From NCBI GenBank assembly GCA_049599735.1, contig JBMYOX010000008.1:12721-76720 (forward strand): a stretch of 64,000 bases of DNA, written 5' to 3'. Position numbers and translations under genes: made by a program. The stretch is from Pontibacterium sp049599735 (GTDB taxonomy: Bacteria; Pseudomonadota; Gammaproteobacteria; Pseudomonadales; Balneatricaceae). The notes beneath the pieces were generated by a model. The model was not told the origin of the DNA, did not search any database, and worked only from the letters and a program-made list of their open reading frames with translations. Below, in pieces: positions 1-7,613 of the stretch. Position 1 is the stretch's first letter. Each line of letters opens with the position of its first letter.

Positions 1-109
1 ATCCCGGTGCCTTCTCTACGATGTCATGAGTGGCAAAGTGCTTCTTAGCACCGAAGCCAACGTTATACCCGGTTTCGGCGATAGTTTTGAGTAATTCTTC
101 TTTAGTCAT
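1..109 (-). CDS. SLATT-type 2TM CBASS effector, N-terminal fragment
   Basis: Only the first 36 codons are inside the window; the gene runs off the left edge. It starts with ATG at 109, seven bases after the stop of the CD-NTase gene, so it belongs to the same operon. The visible residues (MTKEELLKTIAETGYNVGFG, then a segment with AKKHFATHDIVEKAPG) match the conserved start of SLATT proteins as I remember it; these are two-TM effectors that accompany SMODS nucleotidyltransferases. In CBASS such effectors are thought to open the inner membrane when they bind the cyclic nucleotide made during phage infection. The membrane helices lie outside the window, so the call rests on the N-terminus and on the neighbour. 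Confidence 0.72.
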   Translation of the reverse strand, partial: MTKEELLKTIAETGYNVGFGAKKHFATHDIVEKAPG

Positions 110-116
110 TGTTTCC

Positions 117-1409
117 TCACGCTGCGATTGGAACATCGATACGATCTTTAGCGACAACAACTCCATTCTTGATGGCGTAACATTCCACGACGTGCTCGCC
201 TATGAAGTTGGTTGACTCCTTACGATTCTTGTAGCCATTGTCAGGATCAATTTGGCCGCGAACACAGTTTTTATTTTGAGCCTCAAATCCTCTGTTCAGA
301 ACTTTCCACTTGATATCGTAAGGTTGAGGGACACCAATTGAAGAGATGGAAAACAACAGGTTTTTGTTTGCTAGAAGAGGGATTCTTTTTGCTAGCATCT
401 GGGTTAAAAAATGCTCTCGAAAACCCTTTTGTGATACCTCACAGTCGATATTTATGTTATATCGAATATCGATTGGATACAGGTCCTCAATAAATTGCTC
501 GGTATCATCCCAAGTCATTGCCGCCTTGGTAATCGTATCCTCAGTAACTTGTTTCGCTTTAGCCGGGAACGGCCGGCCATAGACCTTTTTCCATTTGTTA
601 TGAGCTGAATCGGTATCACCTGCTTCAATGGCTTTTAGGCTCAGTTCATACGCTTTTTTTGCCTTTTTCTGAAACCGTTTCTTTACCTTAACGTTTTGGC
701 CGCTACCCAAGGCTTTGTAATGATCCTGATTGGGCTGCTCCATCAGGAACTTAAAGAAATCTCGGCTCATCCAGTCGTAGTAAAGAAAGCTTTTATCATC
801 ATACGCGGTAGTCGACTGTAGAAAGTTATATGCGAGCGTATCGATGAGCAGTCCTCCCATGCCTACACCATGCTTGTTTTTCCAGGCTCGTGCCATTTTG
901 CAAAGGCGACGCAGATTCTTATTTTTATCCGCATCAAACTCCTTTATTGCACTGATTTCTTCACGAGGTTTGGTTATTTTCCAGCTGCCGCCGTTGTATG
1001 TATCTGGATATTTGAAACTGCCGTCTTCCTGCTCAAATACAGGTTGAATCTCGATGTGAAAATTTGTATAGGTTGCGGTTACGACCAGTCTGTCTACACG
1101 AACATTTGTGGTTGGATATCGCGCCTTAATAGCGTCTTTGGTATCCGTAAGCAGCTTCGAGTGGTCGTTCTTATAATCGTCCCATTTGCCCTTTGGCATG
1201 ATGTAAAGCATGTCCAAGTCAGAAACGCCTTTGATCGCAGTCCAGCGCCCATACGAGCCGACCTGAAGGCTATTGGCCGTCTTTGATTCGGTGTCTCTGA
1301 ATTGATTATTGAGAGAACGGGTGATCTCTTCGTAGCGTTGGGTTATTTGAGCTGCATTATCGACCTTGATGTTGTTAAGCAGTCCTTGAAACATCTCTGT
1401 AACTGTCAT
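117..1409 (-). CDS. CBASS CD-NTase: SMODS cyclic-oligonucleotide synthase with AGS-C sensor domain
   Basis: A 430-residue nucleotidyltransferase of the cGAS/DncV-like superfamily, expected to make a cyclic oligonucleotide alarm signal during phage infection. The pol-beta active site is visible: GSYGR at 51-55 followed by SDLDML with acidic residues D64 and D66, and a third acidic position in FHIEIQP near residue 120. The middle is the helical SMODS core. The last ~75 residues (about 355-428, with WKVLNRGFEA, RGQI and GEHVVECY) match the AGS-C domain, a C-terminal sensor fused to some SMODS enzymes. The gene lies between a DUF2188 gene (11 bases upstream) and the SLATT gene (7 bases downstream). 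No Cap2/Cap3 or HORMA/TRIP13 genes are seen, so the visible part fits a minimal CBASS. The nucleotide product cannot be told from sequence. Confidence 0.88.
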   Translation of the reverse strand: MTVTEMFQGLLNNIKVDNAAQITQRYEEITRSLNNQFRDTESKTANSLQVGSYGRWTAIKGVSDLDMLYIMPKGKWDDYKNDHSKLLTDTKDAIKARYPTTNVRVDRLVVTATYTNFHIEIQPVFEQEDGSFKYPDTYNGGSWKITKPREEISAIKEFDADKNKNLRRLCKMARAWKNKHGVGMGGLLIDTLAYNFLQSTTAYDDKSFLYYDWMSRDFFKFLMEQPNQDHYKALGSGQNVKVKKRFQKKAKKAYELSLKAIEAGDTDSAHNKWKKVYGRPFPAKAKQVTEDTITKAAMTWDDTEQFIEDLYPIDIRYNINIDCEVSQKGFREHFLTQMLAKRIPLLANKNLLFSISSIGVPQPYDIKWKVLNRGFEAQNKNCVRGQIDPDNGYKNRKESTNFIGEHVVECYAIKNGVVVAKDRIDVPIAA

Positions 1410-1420
1410 GGCTCAGCCCC

Positions 1421-1654
1421 TCACTTCTCGTCTTTCGGTGGGTGAGGGTCATTCCCGTAGCTATTTCCGGCTCTTATCTTGCCATCACGGCCATGAACCT
1501 TGGTGTCGGACTGCTGGTTCCTAGCGATATCTTCTGCAGCAGCGATAGCTTCTTTCTGCGTTTTTTTAACCACAGTAGCTTTGCTATTGTTATCGCCTTT
1601 AACCGCCCAGCCATCCTTGTGGGGGACTACGTGCTGATTTTTTCCCTTAGGCAT
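1421..1654 (-). CDS. DUF2188 domain protein
   Basis: A 77-residue basic protein of the DUF2188 family: a QHVVPHKDGWAVKG strand region, an alanine-rich helix with KEAIAAAEDIA, then VHGRDGKI and a short tail with SYGNDPHPP. The molecular function of DUF2188 is unknown; its proteins are small and cytosolic. I chose the ATG at 1654 because GGAGG lies six bases upstream, rather than an in-frame TTG at 1660. The gene overlaps the end of the hsdS gene by eight bases and precedes the CD-NTase by 11 bases, so it is translated from the same message. Its place between an RM module and a CBASS module suggests a role in one of them, but nothing in the sequence shows which. Confidence 0.85.
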   Translation of the reverse strand: MPKGKNQHVVPHKDGWAVKGDNNSKATVVKKTQKEAIAAAEDIARNQQSDTKVHGRDGKIRAGNSYGNDPHPPKDEK

Positions 1655-2876
1655 ATTCAACCTCCATGTTTGAGTCGATTTTTACTCTGCGTTTGCCTGT
1701 CAGCAGCTGCTGCATCAGGGCTTTTTTCTCTTGCTTCAGATGCTCGGTTTTTTGTTGTAAAACCTTAATCTCACGGTCTGCACAGGCGAGTACTGATGAA
1801 ATTTTTTGTTGCTCCTCAATAGATGGAATTGACCAAGAGATTTTCTTGAAATTTCTAAATTTCAAGTTCCAAGTATCAGATACCAATCCTTGAGAGTGCC
1901 TATAAAAAACATGCACTAATGCCGGAAGTTTGAAAAGATGGGCAGCGTAAGTAGGAAGAATTTTTTCATTTGGAGTGACGATAGTATATGCAGGACTAAC
2001 TATCCCTTCTTTGTCGGATAAGCTCGAGCGCCCTTGCCACATGCGCATGGTGTTGTACCCGATATCATTTACACAAATTCTACGATATTTTGACTTATCT
2101 TCATTTGACGTATTTTTACGCCCTGTATCTTCCTGAGACACTACCCCCTCAGAAGCTGTTATCGATAACAAAGGCAAATCAACGAGGCCAGTTTCAATTC
2201 TCTCTTCAAAAAGGTCACTGAAGGTATATTTTTTCCACTCATTTCTAAACACCGGAAAACGTTTTTTACCTGTGAGCAGTTGTTGAGTCAGGGCTTTTTT
2301 CTGTCGCTGGCTATTGGCGAGCAACAAACCAGTTGTGCTGATCGCCTTATCCCAGATGGAGAGGATTTGGGCAATCTTCTTTTGTTCGTGGAGTGGGGGA
2401 ACAGGAATTGGAAAATCACCAATGAGTTCTGTATTGAGGTTTGGCTGTCCAACACCGGGGGCCACGACATCACGAAAATATTGAGTTTTAGATGCCAAAT
2501 AGTAGTAAGCATACTCAGTAGAGATGCCGTCTAGTTCTAACAGCATCGCGATTCCATCGTTCGCACCGCATCTTATCGAGGAAACTTTAGGCACACCCAA
2601 CGTTGCCCCACTATTTGTGAGCATCAACGTTCCAGGATATGTAATGCGGGTTCTCTCAGATCCTGCTTCAGTGAGCATAGTTTTTGTAGACTTTAGATGC
2701 ATTTCATCGGAGCTGGTCAGGTCAGCCACTGTCACCCATGGCAAAAAATCACCATCAAAATATAGGGGGCTACCTGCTGGTCGAGGAGAGCTACCTCGAA
2801 CAACCTTACAGACATTTTTAATTAAAGTTCCTACCCATTCATCTGGAAGGCTGCCAGCTACTGTTTTATGCACCAT
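1647..2876 (-). CDS. hsdS: Type I restriction-modification specificity subunit (full length)
   Basis: A 409-residue DNA-specificity subunit that selects the recognition site of a type I methylase/restriction complex. It has the usual two-fold layout: a first target-recognition domain (about 10-150), a central conserved helix with PPLHEQKKIAQILSIWDKAI, a second target-recognition domain (about 210-345), and a distal conserved helix with IEEQQKISSVLACADREI. The two conserved segments end in similar LTGKKRF and LTGKRRV motifs, as expected from internal duplication. ATG at 2876 has GGAG upstream and overlaps the hsdM stop by 11 bases, so translation is coupled. The target sequence recognised cannot be read from the protein. 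Confidence 0.93.
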   Translation of the reverse strand: MVHKTVAGSLPDEWVGTLIKNVCKVVRGSSPRPAGSPLYFDGDFLPWVTVADLTSSDEMHLKSTKTMLTEAGSERTRITYPGTLMLTNSGATLGVPKVSSIRCGANDGIAMLLELDGISTEYAYYYLASKTQYFRDVVAPGVGQPNLNTELIGDFPIPVPPLHEQKKIAQILSIWDKAISTTGLLLANSQRQKKALTQQLLTGKKRFPVFRNEWKKYTFSDLFEERIETGLVDLPLLSITASEGVVSQEDTGRKNTSNEDKSKYRRICVNDIGYNTMRMWQGRSSLSDKEGIVSPAYTIVTPNEKILPTYAAHLFKLPALVHVFYRHSQGLVSDTWNLKFRNFKKISWSIPSIEEQQKISSVLACADREIKVLQQKTEHLKQEKKALMQQLLTGKRRVKIDSNMEVEYA

Positions 2877-4389
2877 ACCCCAGCTCCTTCAGGTACGTGG
2901 CCATTTCACCTTCCAAATCTGCTAACTGAGCCTTAAGCTGTTCACGCTCGGCACGCACGGCCATGAGGTCGATCTCTTCCTCTTCCTCGAAGGTATCGAC
3001 ATAACGCGGGATGTTAAGGTTGTAATCGTTCTCTTGGATCTCTTCGAGGCTGGCCAGGTAGGCGTACTTATCTACTTCCTTACCGGCTTTGTAGGTAGTT
3101 GTGATCTTGTCGATATGTTCTGCGGTCATCAGATTCTGGTTTTTACCTGCTTTGAACTCACTACTGGCATCGATAAATAGCACCTTGTCATCGTGCTTAT
3201 CCTTGCAGAATAGCAGGATGGCGGCAGGGATGCCGGTGCCATAAAACAGCTTCTCTGGCAGACCGATCACTGCGTCCAGCAGGTTCTCGTCGATCAGTTG
3301 CTTGCGTATCTTGCCTTCGCTGGAGCCCCGGAACAGCACCCCATGCGGCACCACAACACCCATGCGCCCACTGCCAGGCTTCAGGGTTTCGATCATGTGC
3401 AGGATAAAGGCGTAGTCGCCTTTGGTTTTGGGTGGAATGCCTCGCTTAAAGCGCCCGAACTTGTCATGTTCGGCTTCGTCATGACCCCACTTGTCCAGGC
3501 TGAACGGAGGGTTGGCGGTGACGATATCAAACAGCATCAGGCTACCATTTTTGTCCAGCAGCTTGGGGTTGCGAATGGTGTCGCCCCATTCTATTTTGTG
3601 GTTGTCCTCACCGTGCAGGAACATGTTCATCTTGGCCAGTGACCAGGTGGAACCGATCGCTTCCTGACCATAGAGGGCATACTGCTTGCTATCATGGTTT
3701 AGGCGGATTTTATTGCCGCACTTCATCAATAGAGAGGCCGAGCCACAGGCCGGGTCGCAGATGCTGTCACCCGGCTGCGGCTCTAACAGTTCGGCGATCA
3801 AATCAGACACTTCCGGTGGGGTGTAAAATTCACCGGCTTTCTGTCCACCGGAGGCGGCGAAGTTTTTAATCAGATACTCGTAGGCGTTACCGATCACGTC
3901 CAGCGTACCGACGCGGCTGGGCTTGAGGTTGAGCTGCGGCTTGGCAAAGTCTTCCAACAGGTGGCGCAAGATGGTGTTCTTTTGCTTCTCTTCGCCCAGC
4001 TTGTCAGTGTTAAACGAGATGTCCTGGAATACGCTTTTACCGGCATCTTTGAGCTTGGTGCCGTTGGCTTCTTCGATGGCATGTAACGCCTGATCGATAC
4101 GCTCACCGTTGCCGGGCTCGTGACGGTGCTCCCACAGCGTATAAAAGCTGGCGCTTGTAGGCAGCACAAAGCGCTCGTTCTTCATCATCTCGTCGATCAG
4201 TTCCGGTTCGTCACCGTATTCGGCTTTGTAGCCATCGTAATGATCTTGCCACACGTCCGAGATGTACTTCAGAAACAGCATGGTGAGGATGAAGTCTTTA
4301 TAGGTATCGGCGCTGATGGTGCCGCGAAAGGTATCGCAGGCGCCCCAGAGCGCTTTGTTGATACTGTCCTGATTGATCTTATCGCTCAC
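2866..4389 (-). CDS. hsdM: Type I restriction-modification DNA methyltransferase subunit
   Basis: A 507-residue N6-adenine methyltransferase subunit, close to the usual HsdM length. An N-terminal helical HsdM domain covers about 1-150. The catalytic domain carries the SAM-binding DPACGSASL motif at 212-220 (the usual form has GSG) and the catalytic NPPF motif at 293-296, preceded by the conserved GEFYTPPEV segment near 187-195. A Glu-rich coiled stretch lies near the C-terminus. It follows dinD by four bases and overlaps hsdS, forming an M-S pair. No HsdR motor/nuclease gene is in the window; it may lie beyond the left edge after the CBASS genes, or be absent. Confidence 0.96.
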   Translation of the reverse strand: MSDKINQDSINKALWGACDTFRGTISADTYKDFILTMLFLKYISDVWQDHYDGYKAEYGDEPELIDEMMKNERFVLPTSASFYTLWEHRHEPGNGERIDQALHAIEEANGTKLKDAGKSVFQDISFNTDKLGEEKQKNTILRHLLEDFAKPQLNLKPSRVGTLDVIGNAYEYLIKNFAASGGQKAGEFYTPPEVSDLIAELLEPQPGDSICDPACGSASLLMKCGNKIRLNHDSKQYALYGQEAIGSTWSLAKMNMFLHGEDNHKIEWGDTIRNPKLLDKNGSLMLFDIVTANPPFSLDKWGHDEAEHDKFGRFKRGIPPKTKGDYAFILHMIETLKPGSGRMGVVVPHGVLFRGSSEGKIRKQLIDENLLDAVIGLPEKLFYGTGIPAAILLFCKDKHDDKVLFIDASSEFKAGKNQNLMTAEHIDKITTTYKAGKEVDKYAYLASLEEIQENDYNLNIPRYVDTFEEEEEIDLMAVRAEREQLKAQLADLEGEMATYLKELGYGA

Positions 4390-4393
4390 GGGG

Positions 4394-5230
4394 CTATTCC
4401 TTGTCTGTTTTGTTGGCCAGCTTTTTTGCTGCTGATTCGAGCTGTCTTATGTTCTTCTCTGGTGTAGGTAGGTTTTCTGGCATATCTCCCCCAAGCTCCT
4501 CAATGGTTTGGCGGACTTTCTGTCCTACCTTAAAATGCGTTTGGTTGGCTTGCTTTTTATCCTGGACGTTGTCGCGCTTTAGCTTCTCTTCCGCTTGGGT
4601 GGCTCGGAAGAGGTTTGCTGCAAGTTCAGTTGACCCCATGTGGTCGAGGATTTTTTGGCTCTTTTTCAGCCCCTTGCGAGCATGTATCGCTTTGGAGTCC
4701 AATCCGCCGTATAAGCCCTTGTAACCATGGTTCTGAAAAATGGCAAAATCTAGGCTGGATTCCACTCCAGCCTGCTGGGCGGCTTCCACCAGCTGCTTGT
4801 TGTGCTCTTTAAGCTCGTTGCGTAAAAACAGGCGCTTCTCATCTTCCCTAAGTTGTTTAAAGGCTTCGTCGTCAGCAAGCTCTTGACGGCGGGTTTGTAC
4901 GGCAAAGTAGGTTTGCCCTGCGGCAATCACAGGCTTTGTTGGGTCACCGTTTTGCACCACAAGGTAGCAAGCGTAGCGAGACAAATGGATGTCATCTAGT
5001 TCCCTCTGTGCCCCAGATCCGAGAGAGACCTTTTTGGTGGTTTCAACGAAATGGTCTGAAACCTCGTGGTTGCTGGCTTCGCAGGCTTGTATCGATTTTC
5101 TGACAACCTTAAGGAAGTTACGCCAATCTTTGTAATCCAGCAGCGGAGCTAGATCTCTAGCAGACCAGAACTCTTGTCCTTGCTCTGCGGTGTACTTCAG
5201 TCGTTCGAAAGAGTGATGTTGTTCGTTCAT
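4394..5230 (-). CDS. dinD: DinD-like DNA damage-inducible protein
   Basis: A 278-residue homologue of E. coli DinD (274 residues), an SOS-regulated protein reported to affect RecA. The N-terminal half resembles a BRO-N/antirepressor-like fold (WSARDLAPLLDYKDWRNF, then SRYACYLVVQNGDPTKPVI), and the C-terminal half is charged and helical with NHGYKGLYGG. DinD relatives are often found inside type I RM operons, as here: it sits two bases after the half-size S subunit and four bases before hsdM. I saw no convincing LexA box in front of this operon, so damage regulation is not supported by the sequence. Identity as a DinD family protein is secure; its role in the RM system is inference. Confidence 0.87.
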   Translation of the reverse strand: MNEQHHSFERLKYTAEQGQEFWSARDLAPLLDYKDWRNFLKVVRKSIQACEASNHEVSDHFVETTKKVSLGSGAQRELDDIHLSRYACYLVVQNGDPTKPVIAAGQTYFAVQTRRQELADDEAFKQLREDEKRLFLRNELKEHNKQLVEAAQQAGVESSLDFAIFQNHGYKGLYGGLDSKAIHARKGLKKSQKILDHMGSTELAANLFRATQAEEKLKRDNVQDKKQANQTHFKVGQKVRQTIEELGGDMPENLPTPEKNIRQLESAAKKLANKTDKE

Positions 5231-5232
5231 GG

Positions 5233-5823
5233 CTAATAACCCTCCTTGTTATCCAATAAGTCTTTAGCAATCGAGCTCTGCAGCCGCTCACCATTGCTTA
5301 TCAGCTGTTCTGCTATTCGTTGTTCCTGTCGCACCGTACGAGCCAGGCCAATAATGGTTTGCTGCCTGGCGAGCGGTGGGGCGGCTATAGGCGCTTCTTC
5401 CGCGACGGCTCGGCGGATGCTCTTAGTTAACGTACCTTCGGCATTTTGCTCAAAGTAACGCTGACAGGGCTGTTGGTTTAGAAACCACACTAGATACTCT
5501 GGCAGCATGTTATCTAGCTTGCTCCGTACTACAAAAAAATGAGGTGCTGCGACTGCCTCCGTTCCGGCCTGCAGGAGCTGGTCAGTGACCAGCGCCGCAT
5601 AGTTATGGCTGCCACGAGCGGCAACCAGTATGTCTCCAGGCTTCAGCCAGTCGGGCTCGCGCTTACCGGTCAGCTCGGTTTCCACACAAGCTGACCACTG
5701 TATCCCTTCACGCTGTGATACATCCTTCATCTGAACCGCGACCACACCAGAGCCCGCTGACTCGAGGATTTTTCCCCGAAACGGATAGCCTGCGTTGATG
5801 GTTGCGATCTGTTTGAGCTTCAC
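5233..5823 (-). CDS. Half-size type I specificity (HsdS-like) protein
   Basis: A 196-residue protein with a single target-recognition domain (about 1-145, starting KLKQIATINAGYPFRG) followed by one conserved region (APPLARQQTIIGLARTVRQE). Full HsdS proteins have two such halves, so this is a natural half-S or a regulator that binds DNA as a dimer. It is the first gene of the minus-strand operon, directly behind the divergent promoter region. A separate full-length hsdS lies further downstream in the same operon, so the half-S may give an alternative specificity when paired with HsdM, or may act outside the methylase. There is no sign of frameshift; the end is clean and two bases from dinD. 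Confidence 0.82.
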   Translation of the reverse strand: MKLKQIATINAGYPFRGKILESAGSGVVAVQMKDVSQREGIQWSACVETELTGKREPDWLKPGDILVAARGSHNYAALVTDQLLQAGTEAVAAPHFFVVRSKLDNMLPEYLVWFLNQQPCQRYFEQNAEGTLTKSIRRAVAEEAPIAAPPLARQQTIIGLARTVRQEQRIAEQLISNGERLQSSIAKDLLDNKEGY

Positions 5824-5892
5824 GGTTTTTCCTATTCATCGTGAATGAAGCAGAAATAATCTGTTGAATAGGCTTGAAAGTCAAGCTAAGGT

Positions 5893-5913
5893 TGCATCAT
5901 TGGCATTGATGCA
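5893..5913. promoter_or_regulatory. Inverted repeat in divergent promoter region of the defence island
   Basis: TGCATCA (5893-5899) is mirrored by TGATGCA (5907-5913) with a seven-base spacer, a perfect 7+7 dyad. It lies 70 bases upstream of the half-S start and 57 bases upstream of the likely start of the divergent unknown gene. Size and place suit an operator for a dimeric repressor acting on both genes. No regulator gene is identified, so this is a sequence observation only. Confidence 0.4.
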
Positions 5914-5969
5914 TAAATTAATTATTAGTGTGTAAATTAAACGAAGCTGAAGTTAGAGGTATACAGCAT

Positions 5970-7232
5970 ATGATTTGTTATCCAGCAGGTTTGACAGAAA
6001 TAGAAATATTGGTAATCAATGACTACTGGCTACTGTCTGACGAATCATTCAGCGGATTTCTTTATACGTTGAAACAAATTGATAATTACTACAAAACTGA
6101 AAAAGTAAAACCAGTCAGTTCTTTGGCAAAAAAAACAAGCTTTTACTCGCCTCATTCCGCGTTTTTTTGCCAGGACTGCGATAGCAAGCATCCTGCTATA
6201 AACCGACAAGACTATATAGCTCGTACTAAGGTTGAAGAGGCGATGGTGTGCTCTGAATGCGCTCAACTCAGGCGACAGCGCCGAATTAATAGTGCTCATG
6301 AGGTTTTGCGGAATTATAAATTTGAAAGATTCCCTTCAGCCCCTTATTTAAATAGCCTCACAATTGAAGAGTCACTGGCGTTACTATCAATATCATCAGA
6401 ACAGGCTGAAAAAAACGGGTTTCTAGGTGAATCACTATCGGACGTTCCCATAACCGGCGTTAAGTCTATTGACTATAAAATTTTACAATCATTAATTGAT
6501 AAAAAGGCGCTAGTTTGCATAACGGAGGTGCCTCCAAATGTGCAGAACGCAAATGCTGCCCTTCGCGCTGGATTCAATCGCATCACGTATGATAACCGGT
6601 ATCAGAAATCAGTTCGCTATCGCCACCCAGACGGCTTCTATCCCGGTATCTACCTGAACCCTCCTGATATAGAGGGATGCCTAGAAGCATCAGATATCAG
6701 TTCAATTATCAATCAAAAACTGCAGGCCTTACCGTTGTCAATTGATGATGCGGCAAAGATTCATCAAATCATAAAGGAGATACAACTCGGAAAGCTTTAT
6801 AAACTCGTAGTGGAGATTAGTAACGAGTATCGAATACCAGTTGATAACTCGAATGTGCTGAGGGCGCTTTTAAATCATTTAGCAGAGAGTTATCCTCCTC
6901 AAAATGTATTTTTTACTTTCAAAGTGAAGGCTAAAGACAGCATTATTCGTATGCACAAGGAGGCCGCCCCTGGGTATATTGCAAAGCACTACTTTGCAAA
7001 ATCTGTAGGGAACTACATTCAATACATAGAGAGCAATGGGCTTGGGTTGAGTCGGGCTTGGGGTCTCCCGTCGAGTATCCAAACATCACCCTTCGAAGCT
7101 CTCTTTTCCCTGCTCTATCTCAGAGGACACTTCGACTGGAACAGGTTGTCAGCAAAAGAGGTGGTTGCACTCTGGCTAGAAAATGTTCCGTTGGACGAGG
7201 GAGTTCAGGAACTGCTTACTGAAGAGGAATAG
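5970..7232 (+). CDS. Unknown protein with CxxC...CxxC pair, at island edge
   Basis: A 420-residue protein I do not recognise. ATG at 5970 has GAGG ten bases upstream; an in-frame GTG at 5928 would add 14 residues but lacks a ribosome binding site. The main visible feature is a likely zinc-binding pair, FFCQDCDSKH and MVCSECAQLRRQRR, about 30 residues apart near residues 67-105, followed by basic residues, which hints at nucleic-acid binding. The rest is mixed alpha/beta without signal peptide or membrane segments, with a region rich in Asn, Tyr and Pro around 200-240. Local base composition is AT-richer than the core genes to the right. It is divergent from the RM/CBASS operon and may be a defence gene, a regulator or a mobile-element function. 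Confidence 0.6.
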   Translation: MICYPAGLTEIEILVINDYWLLSDESFSGFLYTLKQIDNYYKTEKVKPVSSLAKKTSFYSPHSAFFCQDCDSKHPAINRQDYIARTKVEEAMVCSECAQLRRQRRINSAHEVLRNYKFERFPSAPYLNSLTIEESLALLSISSEQAEKNGFLGESLSDVPITGVKSIDYKILQSLIDKKALVCITEVPPNVQNANAALRAGFNRITYDNRYQKSVRYRHPDGFYPGIYLNPPDIEGCLEASDISSIINQKLQALPLSIDDAAKIHQIIKEIQLGKLYKLVVEISNEYRIPVDNSNVLRALLNHLAESYPPQNVFFTFKVKAKDSIIRMHKEAAPGYIAKHYFAKSVGNYIQYIESNGLGLSRAWGLPSSIQTSPFEALFSLLYLRGHFDWNRLSAKEVVALWLENVPLDEGVQELLTEEE

Positions 7233-7321
7233 TATACTTAATTAGTAATAATACTATTTTTTTTATTAATATAATCATATTGCTATGTATAAATAGTATT
7301 TTAATAGGGGTTTCTTAAACA
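7233..7321. mobile_element. Probable right end of the integrated defence island
   Basis: The 89 bases between the last island gene and the greB remnant are strongly AT-rich and carry three copies of a short motif: AGTATAC near 7231, ATACTATT near 7251 and AATAGTATT near 7292. Read on the minus strand, greB sequence stops after GCAGAGT and the foreign part begins TGTTTAAG. A TGT terminus with several short internal repeats is what the ends of Tn7-like and related transposons look like (binding sites of the transposase). No transposase or integrase is in the window, and the opposite end lies beyond the left edge. The boundary is well supported by the broken gene; the element type is inference. 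Confidence 0.5.
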
Positions 7322-7490
7322 ACTCTGCGTTCTCTGAGCGATCGCCCTGGGCGGCGGCTTCGGAGACAGATTGGGTGATTTCCGGGCGTTTAACTTTCCA
7401 CAAATATTTCAGTTCGTCGTTCAGGCGTTTATAACCTTCGGCGGTGATATATTTTGATTGTTTTGGTTGAGGTGGTCGCCAGCGTCCCAT
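7275..7490 (-). pseudogene. greB: greB 5' fragment (transcription elongation factor, interrupted)
   Basis: The first ~56 codons match GreB, the RNA polymerase cleavage factor: MGRWRPPQPK, YITAEGYKRLNDELKYLW and GDRSENAE are the conserved N-terminal coiled coil. Right after SENAE the reading frame leaves the family (normal GreB goes on with a YxYGKK-type segment) and ends after 15 foreign residues at 7275. Full GreB is about 160 residues, so the second coiled-coil strand and the whole C-terminal domain are missing. The break falls at about 7321/7322, where the defence island begins. The fragment cannot be a working GreB; the remaining 3' part should lie at the far end of the island. Confidence 0.88.
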
Positions 7491-7613
7491 AGTTATCCTT
7501 AAAAGCAGCCTGAGTCTGAAAATAAAGTATGATAGTGATAAAGAATTTTAGCCTGTTGCCGACTCTAATGGGACAATCGTTTTATTCTCAGACCTTAAAC
7601 TAGTAAGTGACTG

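Noticed and set aside
870..1286. Plus-strand frame of 138 codons inside the CD-NTase gene
   Set aside because: Antisense to a clearly conserved gene, no family resemblance and no ribosome binding site.
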